Positions 8,019 to 16,854 are shown, counted from the first letter of the stretch. The stretch is 42,362 bases of DNA from Porphyromonas uenonis 60-3 (GCF_000174775.1 NZ_ACLR01000069.1:1-42362), one strand, 5' to 3'. Numbers and translations are program-made. The notes: generated from the sequence alone by a model not told the origin.

Positions 8019-9650
8019 TTACTTACTCTCACGCTTGCTAAAGAGCTGCTCTACATCATTCAGATGAGACTCAGGGCCATGCTTGATCGCCTTGACCATG
8101 ATGCTCACCTCTGCGATGAGGAGGATCGTAAAGAGTACGGCAAAGATGAAGAACGTGGTCATCACGTTTTCGGGAGCCAGCTTAGAGACAGCCGCATTCA
8201 GCGGGAGCATATCCTGGATAGCCCATGGCTGACGACCCATCTCGGCGACGACCCATCCAGCCTGACTGGCGATCCACGCTAGCGGGATACAGATGACCGT
8301 GATGATATGTAGCCAGCGATAGCGAGCGTACTCCTCGTAGCTCTTCTTACGTTGCAGGATCCAGATGAGGAGGAAGAGCAGGATAAAGAGGAAGCCTAGC
8401 CCCACCATGATGCGGAAGGCGTAGTACATGAGCGGTACGTTCGGCACTAGATCCGCCTTGTCCTGAACATAACCATAGCCAAAGTGGTCAAAGTTCTCCT
8501 GTATGATCGCATTCTGACGATCCATCTCGGCAGCGTCCCCAGCCTTCTGCGCCTCGCCATAAGCAGCGAGCGCCTCGATAGCTATCTTGCCACGACGCAT
8601 ACGCTCATCAGCAGAGAGCGCTTGGTTGCCATCCTTGTCGTAGTAACCGCCCTCAAGGATATTGTTGATACCAGGCACGTAGCCATTGGTAGAGCGAGTG
8701 CCCAGCCATGAGAGCATGTAGGGCATCTTGATATTGAAGATGAATGGATCTTGGTTTGCCTCGGCCTGTGGTGTGAGCTTGTCGCAGTCTAGCAGACCGA
8801 TAGCGCTAAGGCCTAGTCCCTTGCCGTCAGCAGTCTTGCCGTCGGGGGTGCTTTCGCCAGCATCATAGAGAGCCTCCATAGCAGCGAGCTTCATAGGCTG
8901 GCGCTGAGCCACGTTGTAGCCAGAGGTATCACCCGTGAAGGCGGTGAGTAGCGCAGCAATTAGTCCGAAGGGAGCGATGATACGACTATTGGCCAGTGCA
9001 AACTCCTTGTGCTTACCACGAAGGATATAGATAGCGCAGACACCTAGCGCAAAGACAGAGCCGAGCGTCCAGGAGGAGATAGTCGTATGCCAGAACTTAT
9101 TGACCGCTGAGCTAGAGAATGCCACGGCCCAGAAGTCAGCCATCTCGCTACGTACGGTAGCGGGGTTGAAGGACATGCCGACAGGGTCTTGCATCCAAGC
9201 GTTGGCGACTAGGATCCATACGGCCGAGATGGTCGCACCGATGACGGTTAGCCAGGTAGAGGCTAGGTGAAAGCCTCGGCTCACCTTGTTCCACCCGAAG
9301 AACATGACGGCGATGAAGGTCGCCTCCATAAAGAAAGCTAAGATACCCTCGATGGCGAGTGGAGCTCCGAAGATGTCACCCACGAGCCAGCTGTAGTTGG
9401 ACCAGTTGGTACCGAACTCAAACTCGAGGATAAGTCCCGTAGCGACACCGATGGCAAAGTTGATACCGAAGAGCTTTTGCCAAAACATCGCCCACTTCTT
9501 CCACTCGGGGCGATTGGTCCTATAGTACTTAGTCTCAGCTATCGACATGATCACACCCAGTCCGAGCGTGAGTGGCACGAAGAGCCAGTGATAGCATGCG
9601 GTCAGAGCAAATTGCAGTCTAGACCAGAGGAGTAAAGCGTCTACATTCAT
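8019..9650 (-). CDS. cydA: Cytochrome bd ubiquinol oxidase subunit I
   Basis: CydA holds the three haems (b558, b595, d) and the quinol site of cytochrome bd oxidase. The start LLLWSRLQFALTACYHWLFVPLT includes the conserved N-terminal His ligand; GVATGLILEFEFGTNWSNYS and the C-terminal motif VVAEMGRQPWAIQ are strongly conserved in the family. Length is 543 aa, somewhat longer than E. coli CydA, with the extra residues in the periplasmic Q-loop region (about residues 255-400), which is typical of Bacteroidetes. It follows the DUF4492 gene by 17 bases, so translation is probably coupled within one operon. Confidence 0.97.
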   Translation of the reverse strand: MNVDALLLWSRLQFALTACYHWLFVPLTLGLGVIMSIAETKYYRTNRPEWKKWAMFWQKLFGINFAIGVATGLILEFEFGTNWSNYSWLVGDIFGAPLAIEGILAFFMEATFIAVMFFGWNKVSRGFHLASTWLTVIGATISAVWILVANAWMQDPVGMSFNPATVRSEMADFWAVAFSSSAVNKFWHTTISSWTLGSVFALGVCAIYILRGKHKEFALANSRIIAPFGLIAALLTAFTGDTSGYNVAQRQPMKLAAMEALYDAGESTPDGKTADGKGLGLSAIGLLDCDKLTPQAEANQDPFIFNIKMPYMLSWLGTRSTNGYVPGINNILEGGYYDKDGNQALSADERMRRGKIAIEALAAYGEAQKAGDAAEMDRQNAIIQENFDHFGYGYVQDKADLVPNVPLMYYAFRIMVGLGFLFILLFLLIWILQRKKSYEEYARYRWLHIITVICIPLAWIASQAGWVVAEMGRQPWAIQDMLPLNAAVSKLAPENVMTTFFIFAVLFTILLIAEVSIMVKAIKHGPESHLNDVEQLFSKRESK

Positions 9651-9667
9651 TATGCTATATAGTTAAG

Positions 9668-9955
9668 TTAGTGATTACTATGATGGAGCGTGTCGACGAC
9701 TGGTGCCGTCAGCTGATCCTGCACATACTCTATCTGCGCCTTCTTATCTCCCTGCTCTGCGATGACACGCGGGAAGAAGATAGGACGCAAGATGGCAAAC
9801 ATGATCAGGAGCTTGATGGCTACGATAATCCACAGCATACGACTCGTGCGACTCTGGCTACGTAGCCCGTCACGATAGAGGTCGTAAAACCAGCGAAGCC
9901 CCCAGTGGGTCTTGCCCTTTGTACCTGTAGATTCTGTATTCATATTCATCGGCAC
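9668..9955 (-). CDS. DUF4492 small membrane protein, likely cytochrome bd accessory subunit
   Basis: The 95-residue protein has one clear transmembrane helix (LWIIVAIKLLIMFAILRPIFF), preceded by a basic, aromatic cytoplasmic stretch with the family pattern WFYDLYRDGLRS. DUF4492 proteins are typically encoded just before cydA in Bacteroidetes and some Campylobacterota. A role as a small stabilising subunit, analogous to CydX or CydS, is inference from the position and topology; the protein is longer than those and unrelated in sequence. It is the first gene of the operon, with a TACATTTG box 17 bases before the ATG. Confidence 0.82.
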   Translation of the reverse strand: MPMNMNTESTGTKGKTHWGLRWFYDLYRDGLRSQSRTSRMLWIIVAIKLLIMFAILRPIFFPRVIAEQGDKKAQIEYVQDQLTAPVVDTLHHSNH

Positions 9956-9971
9956 TAGCTGATATTCGCGA

Positions 9972-9979
9972 CAAATGTA
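9972..9979 (-). promoter_or_regulatory. -7 box (TACATTTG) of the DUF4492-cydAB operon
   Basis: On the minus strand TACATTTG lies 17 bases before the first start codon, in the gap after argR, so the oxidase operon can be expressed separately from argR. No clear TTG is present at the -33 position. Confidence 0.6.
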
Positions 9980-10045
9980 GTGTTTCTAGATTAAAGAAGA
10001 AGTCTTTTGGCGGAATATGTCACGAGAATGACCGATTTTGTCAAA

Positions 10046-10555
10046 TCACGACCGCCGTCTCCCCCCTATCGCAAGGATAGACTCGGGGATAATGCGATGC
10101 AACCAGTCAATCACCTCGGCATCGGTCGCCTCCTCAGCAAGGGCTACTATAATAGTGTCGTAGCCCGCCACGCTACCGAGCGAGAGCGATGACGAGGAGC
10201 TGTCCAGGACGGTCGCTATAGACTGGGCAAAGCCGGGCTCCGTGCGAATGACCAGCATCTGCCCCGAGAGCGCATACGAACGGAAGCCGACCGTCGGGGA
10301 GATGAGCCCCGTGGGTTGGGTCGTGACAGCGTCAGCCTGTGGCATCAAGGGGAGCTGATAGCATGACTTGAAGGAGCCTGGACGCACCCCTTTGGTCGCA
10401 CCCAGCTCAGCGAGATAGGTCGAGAGCGTCCCCTGTGTGATGGAGATATTGCGACCTCGCAGTAACTCAAGGAGCATCGCTTGATCTGTCACTTCGTGGG
10501 TCCTGAGCAGATCGGCGATGACACCGAGACGCTGACTCTTCGTTTGCTTACTCAT
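10046..10555 (-). CDS. argR: Arginine repressor (ArgR/AhrC family)
   Basis: ArgR is a hexameric DNA-binding protein that represses arginine synthesis genes when arginine is bound. Residues 1-70 form the winged helix (RLGVIADLLRTHEV, then ISITQGTLSTYLAELGATKG), and the C-terminal oligomerisation and arginine-binding domain ends with GSVAGYDTIIVAL and a final helix. In most ArgR proteins this motif is G-x-x-x-GDDT with two acidic residues contacting arginine; here the first Asp is Tyr, so ligand response may differ. Length 169 aa is a little longer than the usual 150. The start codon lies in a 21-base direct repeat (second copy at 10566-10586). Confidence 0.87.
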   Translation of the reverse strand: MSKQTKSQRLGVIADLLRTHEVTDQAMLLELLRGRNISITQGTLSTYLAELGATKGVRPGSFKSCYQLPLMPQADAVTTQPTGLISPTVGFRSYALSGQMLVIRTEPGFAQSIATVLDSSSSSLSLGSVAGYDTIIVALAEEATDAEVIDWLHRIIPESILAIGGRRRS

Positions 10556-10586
10556 ATTATAATAGGCTGACTCTTCGTTTGCTTAC
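10531..10586. repeat. 21-bp direct repeat spanning the argR start
   Basis: The 21 bases at 10531-10551 are repeated exactly at 10566-10586, 35 bases apart. The inner copy is the first codons of argR; the outer copy lies in its leader and, on the minus strand, reads ATG then TAA, as if a duplicated start region lost two bases. Confidence 0.85.
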
Positions 10587-10642
10587 ATAAGGTGTCACCT
10601 AGAGGCGTGTGCTACTAGCTCATACGACACCCATCGATGGTG

Positions 10643-10650
10643 CAAATATA
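10643..10650 (-). promoter_or_regulatory. -7 box (TATATTTG) for argR
   Basis: On the minus strand TATATTTG is followed within three bases by the palindrome CCATCGATGG (10631-10640), placed near the expected transcription start, about 85 bases before the argR ATG. The palindrome could be an operator, which is inference. Confidence 0.5.
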
Positions 10651-10762
10651 CTCTTTTTTATCTCGTTGCTGGTGAGTTCTCCCCAAGGCTTCGGGGAGAT
10701 CGGAGCAGACGAGCAGCCCTGAACCGAAGAATCGCTGTAACCCCCGTTTATTATTAAAGTCG

Positions 10763-10770
10763 TACCTTTG
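10763..10770 (+). promoter_or_regulatory. -7 box (TACCTTTG) for prs
   Basis: TACCTTTG lies 31 bases before the prs ATG. A small GC-rich hairpin (TCTCCCC with GGGGAGA, 10678-10699) lies farther upstream between the divergent argR and prs promoters. Confidence 0.7.
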
Positions 10771-10801
10771 TGGCACTGATTGTCTCTATACTGATAATGC
10801 A

Positions 10802-11740
10802 ATGAACGAACTACCCTACTTAGTATTTGCTGGCTCAGCCTCTCAGAACCTCGCTGAGAAGATCTGTGACTCACTGGGCTGCCCCCTGGGCAAAATGCGT
10901 ACAGAGCACTTTGCCGATGGTGAATTTGCCGTATTCTACGAAGAGAGCATCCGTGGCAAGGATATCTTCCTCGTACAGTCGACCTACCCTAATGCCGATA
11001 ACATCATGGAGCTCCTACTCATGATCGATGCGGCCAAGCGTGCCTCGGCTCACTACATCACAGCCGTCATACCCTACTTCGGATGGGCTAGACAGGACCG
11101 CAAGGACAAGCCTCGTGTCTCTATCGGTGCTAAGCTTATCGCAGACCTCCTCTCTGTAGCTGGCATCACACGCTTGATCACGATGGATCTGCATGCTGAT
11201 CAGATACAAGGCTTCTTCAACGTACCGGTAGACCACCTATACGGCTCTACCGTCTTCACTGAGTATATCGAGCACAACATACCCGTGGAGAACCTCTGCA
11301 TCGCTACTCCTGACGTGGGTGGTACGAAGCGTGCTAATAGCTATGCTCGCCACTTTGGGGTACCTATGGTAATCTGCCACAAGCGTCGCGCTAAGGCAAA
11401 CGAGGTGGCCGAGATGACGATCATCGGTGACGTAGCGGGCAAGGACGTAATCCTCGTGGACGATATCGTCGACACCGCTGGCACGATGACCAAGGCTGCT
11501 GACCTGATGCTGGAGCATGGTGCGAAGTCTGTCAGAGCCTTTGCGACACATGCCGTCATGAGCGACCCCGCCACGAAGCGCATCGACCAGTCTGGTCTGA
11601 CGGAGATGATCTTCACCGACTCAATACCTTACTCTAAGAAGAGCGAGAAGGTACGCATCATCAGCGTCGCCGAGCTCTTTGCCGAGTCTATCCGCCGAGT
11701 CTGTAGCCACGAGTCTATTAGCTCGCTCTACACCTTCTAG
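10802..11740 (+). CDS. prs: Ribose-phosphate pyrophosphokinase
   Basis: The enzyme makes PRPP from ribose 5-phosphate and ATP for purine, pyrimidine, histidine, tryptophan and NAD synthesis. Class I PRS features are present: HFADGEFAVFYEESIRGKD near the start, GWARQDRKDKPRVSIGAK for ATP binding, DLHADQIQGFFNVPVDHL, and the PRPP-binding loop DVILVDDIVDTAGTM near residue 222. Length 312 aa is standard. It is transcribed alone, between its own promoter and a strong terminator, and is divergent from argR. Confidence 0.97.
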   Translation: MNELPYLVFAGSASQNLAEKICDSLGCPLGKMRTEHFADGEFAVFYEESIRGKDIFLVQSTYPNADNIMELLLMIDAAKRASAHYITAVIPYFGWARQDRKDKPRVSIGAKLIADLLSVAGITRLITMDLHADQIQGFFNVPVDHLYGSTVFTEYIEHNIPVENLCIATPDVGGTKRANSYARHFGVPMVICHKRRAKANEVAEMTIIGDVAGKDVILVDDIVDTAGTMTKAADLMLEHGAKSVRAFATHAVMSDPATKRIDQSGLTEMIFTDSIPYSKKSEKVRIISVAELFAESIRRVCSHESISSLYTF

Positions 11741-11758
11741 ACGCACTCTATCTATAAC

Positions 11759-11809
11759 AAGATACCCTAGCCTACTCACGGACGAGCGGGCTAGGGTATC
11801 TTCACATTT
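11759..11809 (+). terminator. Intrinsic terminator after prs
   Basis: AAGATACCCTAGCC and GGCTAGGGTATCTT form a perfect 14-pair stem with a 16-base loop, followed by CACATTTTCT. It lies 19 bases after the prs stop. Confidence 0.85.
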
Positions 11810-11855
11810 TCTATGTCGGGCGGGACAAACGGTCTCGTTCTAATCTCTTTTTTCG

Positions 11856-11863
11856 TACCTTTG
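11856..11863 (+). promoter_or_regulatory. -7 box (TACCTTTG) for the bamD operon
   Basis: TACCTTTG preceded by a T-rich stretch, 22 bases before the bamD ATG, directly after the prs terminator. Confidence 0.7.
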
Positions 11864-11885
11864 CGTGCAACTGTAGGTATTTAGT

Positions 11886-12701
11886 ATGACTAGACAAACG
11901 CTCCTCCGCATCTTGGTACTCAGCTGCTGGCTCCTATGCACTAGTAGCTGCGCTGAGTATATGCGTATACAGAAATCCAAGGACCCCACGCTCCGATACT
12001 CCTATGCCAAGAAGTACTACAACGAGGGGAAGTATAGCCGTGTAGCAGAGCTAATGGTTGACGTCCTACCTCACTACGAGGGTACGCAGGAGGGTGCTCA
12101 GGCGCTCTACATCATGGCCGACGCGCTCTTACAGAACAAGCAAGAGTCTAGTGCCGCTGAGTACTTTCGTAGACTATACAGCAAGTACCCACAGGACGCA
12201 CGAGCCGCAGAGGCTCGCTACAAGACTGGGCTAGCGCTCTACCGCATAGCTCCCGACCCACGTCTGGATCAGTCTATCACCTACAGCGCGCTCAAGGAGC
12301 TACAAGGCTTCCTGGAGGCTTATCCTCAGAGTGAGCACCGCAAGGAGGTAGAGCAGATGCTCTTTGACCTTCAGGACAACCTAGCTAAGAAGGAACTGAT
12401 CACAGCTGACCTATACTACAATCTCGGCACCTATATAGGTAACAACTATATCTCTGCCATCATCACGGCTCGCAATGCGCTCAAGGCTTATCCCTACACG
12501 AAGCATCGTGAGGATCTACTCTTTATCATCGTGGAGGCGTCCTACCAGCAAGCGATCAACAGTGTGGAGAGCAAGAAGCAAGGACGACTACGCGAGGTCA
12601 TCGACGCATACTATAACTACGAAAACGCTTTCCCAAATGGAAAGCACCTCAAGCGGGCTAAGACTCTACGCGATCGTGCTCAGCGTATGATCGTGAGCTA
12701 G
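11886..12701 (+). CDS. bamD: Outer membrane assembly lipoprotein BamD
   Basis: BamD is the essential lipoprotein partner of BamA in folding outer membrane proteins. The first 22 residues are a lipoprotein signal (LLRILVLSCWLLCTSSC) with the lipobox Cys at position 22. The mature part consists of TPR-like helical repeats typical of BamD/YfiO: YSYAKKYYNEGKYSRVAELM, GAQALYIMADALLQNKQESSAA in outline and RAAEARYKTGLALYRIAPDP, with the family LDQSITYSALKELQGFLEAYP element. Length 271 aa is typical. It is followed by the omega-like subunit and DUF4293 genes, an arrangement common in Bacteroidales. Confidence 0.9.
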   Translation: MTRQTLLRILVLSCWLLCTSSCAEYMRIQKSKDPTLRYSYAKKYYNEGKYSRVAELMVDVLPHYEGTQEGAQALYIMADALLQNKQESSAAEYFRRLYSKYPQDARAAEARYKTGLALYRIAPDPRLDQSITYSALKELQGFLEAYPQSEHRKEVEQMLFDLQDNLAKKELITADLYYNLGTYIGNNYISAIITARNALKAYPYTKHREDLLFIIVEASYQQAINSVESKKQGRLREVIDAYYNYENAFPNGKHLKRAKTLRDRAQRMIVS

Positions 12702-12759
12702 ACAATCTAAGACGCTCGTCCTAAATACATCTCATACTAAGACCCCCGAACTTCGCATT

Positions 12760-13095
12760 ATGACAACAAACAATAAGAAGCAGCCTGTACCACAGTCCAC
12801 TATCACACGTTCACTCCCTGAGCTCTGGGAGCAGACAGGCAATATCTACGAGACCGTACGTATCATATCCAAGCGCGCTAACCAAATATCGGTAGAGATG
12901 CGCGACGAGATACGGGAGAAGATACAAGAGGTGACCAACTATCAGGACGCTCTTGACGAGACACCTACTGAAAATAGCGAGCAGATCGAAATCTCTAAGT
13001 ACTACGAGCAGCTCCCCAAGCCAACGCTTGTAGCTACCACCGAGTTTCTCAATGGCGAGGTCTACTTCCGTCTCCCCGAAGAGTCACAAGACTAA
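12760..13095 (+). CDS. Rpb6/omega-type RNA polymerase subunit of Bacteroidetes
   Basis: The 111-residue protein matches the Bacteroidetes Rpb6/omega-like family: a conserved NIYETVRIISKRANQISVEM helix and the C-terminal segment EQIEISKYYEQLPKPTLVAT. Omega helps assemble and stabilise RNA polymerase through the beta-prime subunit. The classic bacterial RpoZ sequence is not recognisable, so the functional claim rests on knowledge of this family. The gene sits between bamD and the DUF4293 gene with short gaps and shares their promoter. Confidence 0.8.
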   Translation: MTTNNKKQPVPQSTITRSLPELWEQTGNIYETVRIISKRANQISVEMRDEIREKIQEVTNYQDALDETPTENSEQIEISKYYEQLPKPTLVATTEFLNGEVYFRLPEESQD

Positions 13096-13127
13096 GCAAA
13101 GCAAACCCACACAACCGTACGCTTACT

Positions 13128-13589
13128 ATGTGGCAGCGCATTCAGACTCTATACCTATTCATCAGTGGGGTGACATCAACCCTACTGCTACTCGTCACAC
13201 TCTTCACGGTGAACCCTTCTGGTCAGGAGGTGCTCTACACAGCAAACTTCACGGGACTCATCGTCAGTGGCTGGACTAGTATTAAGTACTTTAACCTAGT
13301 CACCTTCGTACTGACCTCTCTAGTGACGATACTTTCTTTTGCAACCATATTCCTCTACAAGTGGCGCAAGCTACAGATACGTCTGACGATCATCGGTCTC
13401 CTCCTGATGGTGGCGGCTATCGTAGCCTTTGCCTATATGCTCTGGCAACAGGCTGATCTCCTGCAGGCGACTACTAAGATGCAGGGCTGGATCGTACTGC
13501 CTGTCATCAGTCTACTGTGCCTATATATGGCTATGCGTAACATCATCAAGGACGACATCCTCGTACGTGCCTCCAATAGACTACGCTAG
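13128..13589 (+). CDS. DUF4293 family membrane protein
   Basis: This is a 153-residue integral membrane protein with four predicted helices (about residues 5-25, 50-75, 85-108, 118-137). The N-terminus MWQRIQTLYLFISGV is typical of DUF4293, where an xxQRIQTxYL start precedes the first helix. The function is unknown. It is the third gene of the bamD cluster, 32 bases after the omega-like gene; this linkage is common in Bacteroidales but does not reveal its role. Confidence 0.75.
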   Translation: MWQRIQTLYLFISGVTSTLLLLVTLFTVNPSGQEVLYTANFTGLIVSGWTSIKYFNLVTFVLTSLVTILSFATIFLYKWRKLQIRLTIIGLLLMVAAIVAFAYMLWQQADLLQATTKMQGWIVLPVISLLCLYMAMRNIIKDDILVRASNRLR

Positions 13590-13653
13590 GACAGACTTCC
13601 GCAGACGCTAAGAGCATCCCTCCATTCACCCACCACTACTCATTCGCTTTCCT

Positions 13654-15156
13654 ATGGCAATCATCTTCCCTGACACGTCGCACACCTTTGGCGAATACCT
13701 ACTCATCCCTGGCCTGACAACGCCCGAGTGCACTGTAGACAAGATCTCTCTACGCACTCCGCTGGCTAAGTATAGCCCCGCAAAGGAAGAGTCGCGCATC
13801 AATCTCAATATACCCTTCGTATCTGCTATCATGCAGAGCGTCAGCAACGACACGATGGCTATAGCCCTCGCACGCAACGGAGGTCTATCCTTCATCTTCG
13901 GGTCACAACCGATCGAGGAGGAGGCTGAGATGGTCGCTCGTGTCAAGAAGTTTAAGGCGGGCTTCGTACGGAGCGATGCCAACGTCAGTCCGAAGGACAC
14001 ACTTGCGGACGTACTGGCCATCACACAGAACACGGGACACTCCACTATCGGCGTAACGGATGATGGCACCCCTGATGGAGTGCTCTGCGGTATCGTCACG
14101 AGTAGAGACTACCGCCTATCGACCGACTCGATGGATCGCAAGGTGGCTGACTTCATGACTCCCTTCGAGCGCCTTACGACAGGACGCAAGGGGATCTCGC
14201 TAAGCGAGGCAAACGATATAATTTGGTCTCACAAGCTGAATGCACTCCCTATCATTGACGAGGATCGACGTCTCTGCTACTTCGTCTTCCGTAAGGACTA
14301 CGATAGCCATAAGGAGAACCCGCTAGAGTTACAGAACCCACACAACAAAACGCTCATGGTCGGTGCTGGTATCAACACACGCGACTACAAGGAGCGCGTG
14401 CCTGCACTGGTAGAGGCTGGGGCGGATGTACTCTGTATTGACTCGTCTGATGGCTTCTCTGTCTGGCAGAAAGAGACCATCACTTGGATACGAGAGCAGT
14501 ATGGAGACCGCGTCATCGTAGGTGCAGGCAATGTGGTTGACCAAGATGGCTTCCGCTATCTCGTAGAGGCTGGCGCAGACTTTATTAAGGTCGGTATCGG
14601 AGGCGGTTCGATCTGTATCACTCGTGAGCAGAAAGGTATCGGACGTGGTCAGGCCACCGCAGTTATTGACGTTGCCAAGGCGCGTGACGACTACTATCGT
14701 GAGACAGGCATCTACGTGCCTATCTGTAGCGATGGCGGTATCGTGCATGACTACCATATGACGCTGGCTCTGGCTATGGGTGCCGACTTCCTCATGATGG
14801 GACGTTACTTCGCACGCTTCGATGAGTCACCTACGGAGAAGCTGCGTATCGGCAATAACATTGTCAAGGAGTATTGGGGCGAGGGCTCCAACCGTGCGCA
14901 CAACTGGCAGCGCTATGATGGCGGAGGTGTAGCGACGGTGATGAAGTTTGAGGAAGGTGTGGACAGTTATGTCCCCTATGCTGGACCGATGAAGGACACG
15001 CTAGACCAAACGCTCAGCAAGATCAAAGCTACGATGAGTAGCTGTGGCACGGTGGACCTGAAGACTCTCCGTGAAAATGCTAAGCTAACGCTCGTCTCCT
15101 CGACCTCTATCATCGAGGGAGGCGCACACGATGTCATTCGCAAGGATCGCACCTAA
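13654..15156 (+). CDS. IMP dehydrogenase, Tritrichomonas-like type
   Basis: IMP dehydrogenase oxidises IMP to XMP with NAD, the committed step of GMP synthesis. The TIM barrel carries the catalytic Cys at 321 in [18 protein letters not shown] and the mobile flap with Arg420-Tyr421 in NWQRYDGGG; two CBS domains lie between about residues 95 and 215. Length is 500 aa. From memory, the sequence follows Tritrichomonas foetus IMPDH closely along its length, including the start [12 protein letters not shown] and the end [17 protein letters not shown], with the catalytic Cys and flap Arg both shifted by two from that enzyme's 319 and 418. It is less like the usual bacterial GuaB. No promoter box is seen in the 64-base gap upstream. 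Confidence 0.93.
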   Translation: MAIIFPDTSHTFGEYLLIPGLTTPECTVDKISLRTPLAKYSPAKEESRINLNIPFVSAIMQSVSNDTMAIALARNGGLSFIFGSQPIEEEAEMVARVKKFKAGFVRSDANVSPKDTLADVLAITQNTGHSTIGVTDDGTPDGVLCGIVTSRDYRLSTDSMDRKVADFMTPFERLTTGRKGISLSEANDIIWSHKLNALPIIDEDRRLCYFVFRKDYDSHKENPLELQNPHNKTLMVGAGINTRDYKERVPALVEAGADVLCIDSSDGFSVWQKETITWIREQYGDRVIVGAGNVVDQDGFRYLVEAGADFIKVGIGGGSICITREQKGIGRGQATAVIDVAKARDDYYRETGIYVPICSDGGIVHDYHMTLALAMGADFLMMGRYFARFDESPTEKLRIGNNIVKEYWGEGSNRAHNWQRYDGGGVATVMKFEEGVDSYVPYAGPMKDTLDQTLSKIKATMSSCGTVDLKTLRENAKLTLVSSTSIIEGGAHDVIRKDRT

Positions 15157-15233
15157 TGCGCAGGCTCTTTGATCAGCAGAGCGTAAGTTCTCTGACCAAT
15201 AGATAGTTTCGCCTCGCCGAAGTATCCTCTTTA

Positions 15234-16175
15234 GTGTACTATCCCGAGTTACTCACAGTCGTAGGTCCGACCGCTTGCGGTAAGACATCGCTCGGTGTGG
15301 CTCTAGCGGAAGAACTTCACGGAGCTATCCTTAGTGGCGATAGCCGGCAGGTTTTCGTCGGTATGGACATTGGCACTGGCAAGGATCTAGACTCCTACAC
15401 CACGGAGCGAGGCACTATTCCCTATTACCTTATTGATATCGTCCCAGCAGGGCAGCCGTTCAATCTCTTTAAGTATGTACGGCTCTTTGATAAAGCGTAC
15501 CACGAGGTGGTCGCACAGCAACTCAAGCCGATCTTCGTCGGCGGGTCAGGGCTCTATGTCGAGCAGGTTCTGCAGACGAGACCCATGCACCAAGTACCAC
15601 CCGACGCAACTCTGAGAGAGGAGCTAGAGATACTCAGCCTAGACGACCTGAGAGCCATCCTCAGTCGCTATCCACGCATAGATCGCGTGGACCCGAGCTC
15701 GGCACGTAAGTGTATACGAGCCATTGAGATAGCAAGGTACTACGCTCAGCATCCCGAGGCTTACCAAGCTTATCAGCAGGCACTCCGTGAGGCGAAGCGA
15801 CAGAAGCCTCCGCTCATCATCGGGCTACGCTTATCCCGCCAAGAGATCATACGACGCATAGACCAGCGACTGCGGAGCAGACTGGAGGAGGGTATGGTCA
15901 CAGAGGTGGAACGACTGCTTGACCAGCAGGTGCCCTCAGAGGCGCTCATTGCGTATGGCCTGGAATACCGCTTCATCACCTTCTATTTGCAAGGAAAGCT
16001 TAGCTACTCCGAGATGGAGGAGCAACTAGCGACGGCCATTCATCAGTTTGCCAAGCGGCAGATGACTTGGTTCCGAGGCATGAGTCGTCGTGGTCTACCG
16101 ATACACTGGATCGATGGGCATCAGCCAGTCACTTATCAGCGAGACCGAGTGCTGCGACTGCTTAAGAGTTTGTAA
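15234..16175 (+). CDS. miaA: tRNA dimethylallyltransferase
   Basis: MiaA transfers a dimethylallyl group to A37 of tRNAs that read UNN codons. The P-loop is VGPTACGKTSLGVALAEEL, with Cys where Ser or Ala is common, followed by SGDSRQVFVGMDIGTGKD (family DSRQVYxxMDIGT) and IFVGGSGLYVEQVL. The C-terminal part has AYGLEYRF and the QFAKRQMTWFRG motif. Length is 313 aa. The start is GTG: no ATG exists in frame between it and the preceding stop. The gene is convergent with the DUF4294 gene; their stops are only 12 bases apart, with no visible terminator. Confidence 0.93.
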   Translation: MYYPELLTVVGPTACGKTSLGVALAEELHGAILSGDSRQVFVGMDIGTGKDLDSYTTERGTIPYYLIDIVPAGQPFNLFKYVRLFDKAYHEVVAQQLKPIFVGGSGLYVEQVLQTRPMHQVPPDATLREELEILSLDDLRAILSRYPRIDRVDPSSARKCIRAIEIARYYAQHPEAYQAYQQALREAKRQKPPLIIGLRLSRQEIIRRIDQRLRSRLEEGMVTEVERLLDQQVPSEALIAYGLEYRFITFYLQGKLSYSEMEEQLATAIHQFAKRQMTWFRGMSRRGLPIHWIDGHQPVTYQRDRVLRLLKSL

Positions 16176-16187
16176 GAGGGCTGCGTG

Positions 16188-16820
16188 CTAGAGCAAGCCG
16201 TATCTCCACAAGTAGATGATGCGCTCCGTGACCGCATCGTCCTCGACATGCTCAGGGTCAAACTTAACGTCCAGATCTCCTCCATAGAACTTCGCAAAGA
16301 GGTTGTACCACGTCGCAGTAAGTCCTCCGTAGATAGACTTAACGATCTCATAACCCGTGGAGCCCGTCTGTCTGTTGACCAGCTTGATGAGGAGCAGTCC
16401 CTGTCCGAGGGTCAGATCTTTCATCCGTGGGGTGTAATCTCGGATTAGTTCCTTCTTGACACGAGCCAAATGCGCCCGACGCTCACGCTTAGTAGGTAGC
16501 GTCTCGGCATATTCGTACGTCTCGGTAATCGTTCGGCTGAGCTCCTCTGCGATGGGTAGAACCTTCTTGACATCTCGTACGCGTCGCCAGTAGGCATAGC
16601 GCTCAGTCTTCGAGAGAGGCTTGTGCGGAGTACCCGAGACATGTATCTCAGGGAGCATGATGCCGACGAGATCCTCCTCGGCAAGCGTGTCTGGAGCCTG
16701 CACAAGAGGCTCTCCGATACTGTTATAAATCGGCGACAAATTACCTCCCCGCAGAGCTTTAGTCGATAATAGCAGGAGAGGAATCAGCGATATGATGTAG
16801 AGTTTGGAGAAACATTTCAT
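16188..16820 (-). CDS. DUF4294 family protein
   Basis: A 210-residue secreted or envelope protein with an N-terminal hydrophobic signal (LYIISLIPLLLLSTKAL). The body is a basic helical domain typical of DUF4294: ERYAYWRRVRDVKKVLPIAEE, KRERRAHLARVKKELIRDYTP in outline, then LTLGQGLLLIKLVNRQTGSTGYEIVK. The domain is found almost only in Bacteroidetes and its function is not known. It is transcribed alone, divergent from the GIN lipoprotein gene. Confidence 0.8.
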   Translation of the reverse strand: MKCFSKLYIISLIPLLLLSTKALRGGNLSPIYNSIGEPLVQAPDTLAEEDLVGIMLPEIHVSGTPHKPLSKTERYAYWRRVRDVKKVLPIAEELSRTITETYEYAETLPTKRERRAHLARVKKELIRDYTPRMKDLTLGQGLLLIKLVNRQTGSTGYEIVKSIYGGLTATWYNLFAKFYGGDLDVKFDPEHVEDDAVTERIIYLWRYGLL

Positions 16821-16854
16821 AGTTACAAATGGGGTGTCTTATTAGAGTATTTGT

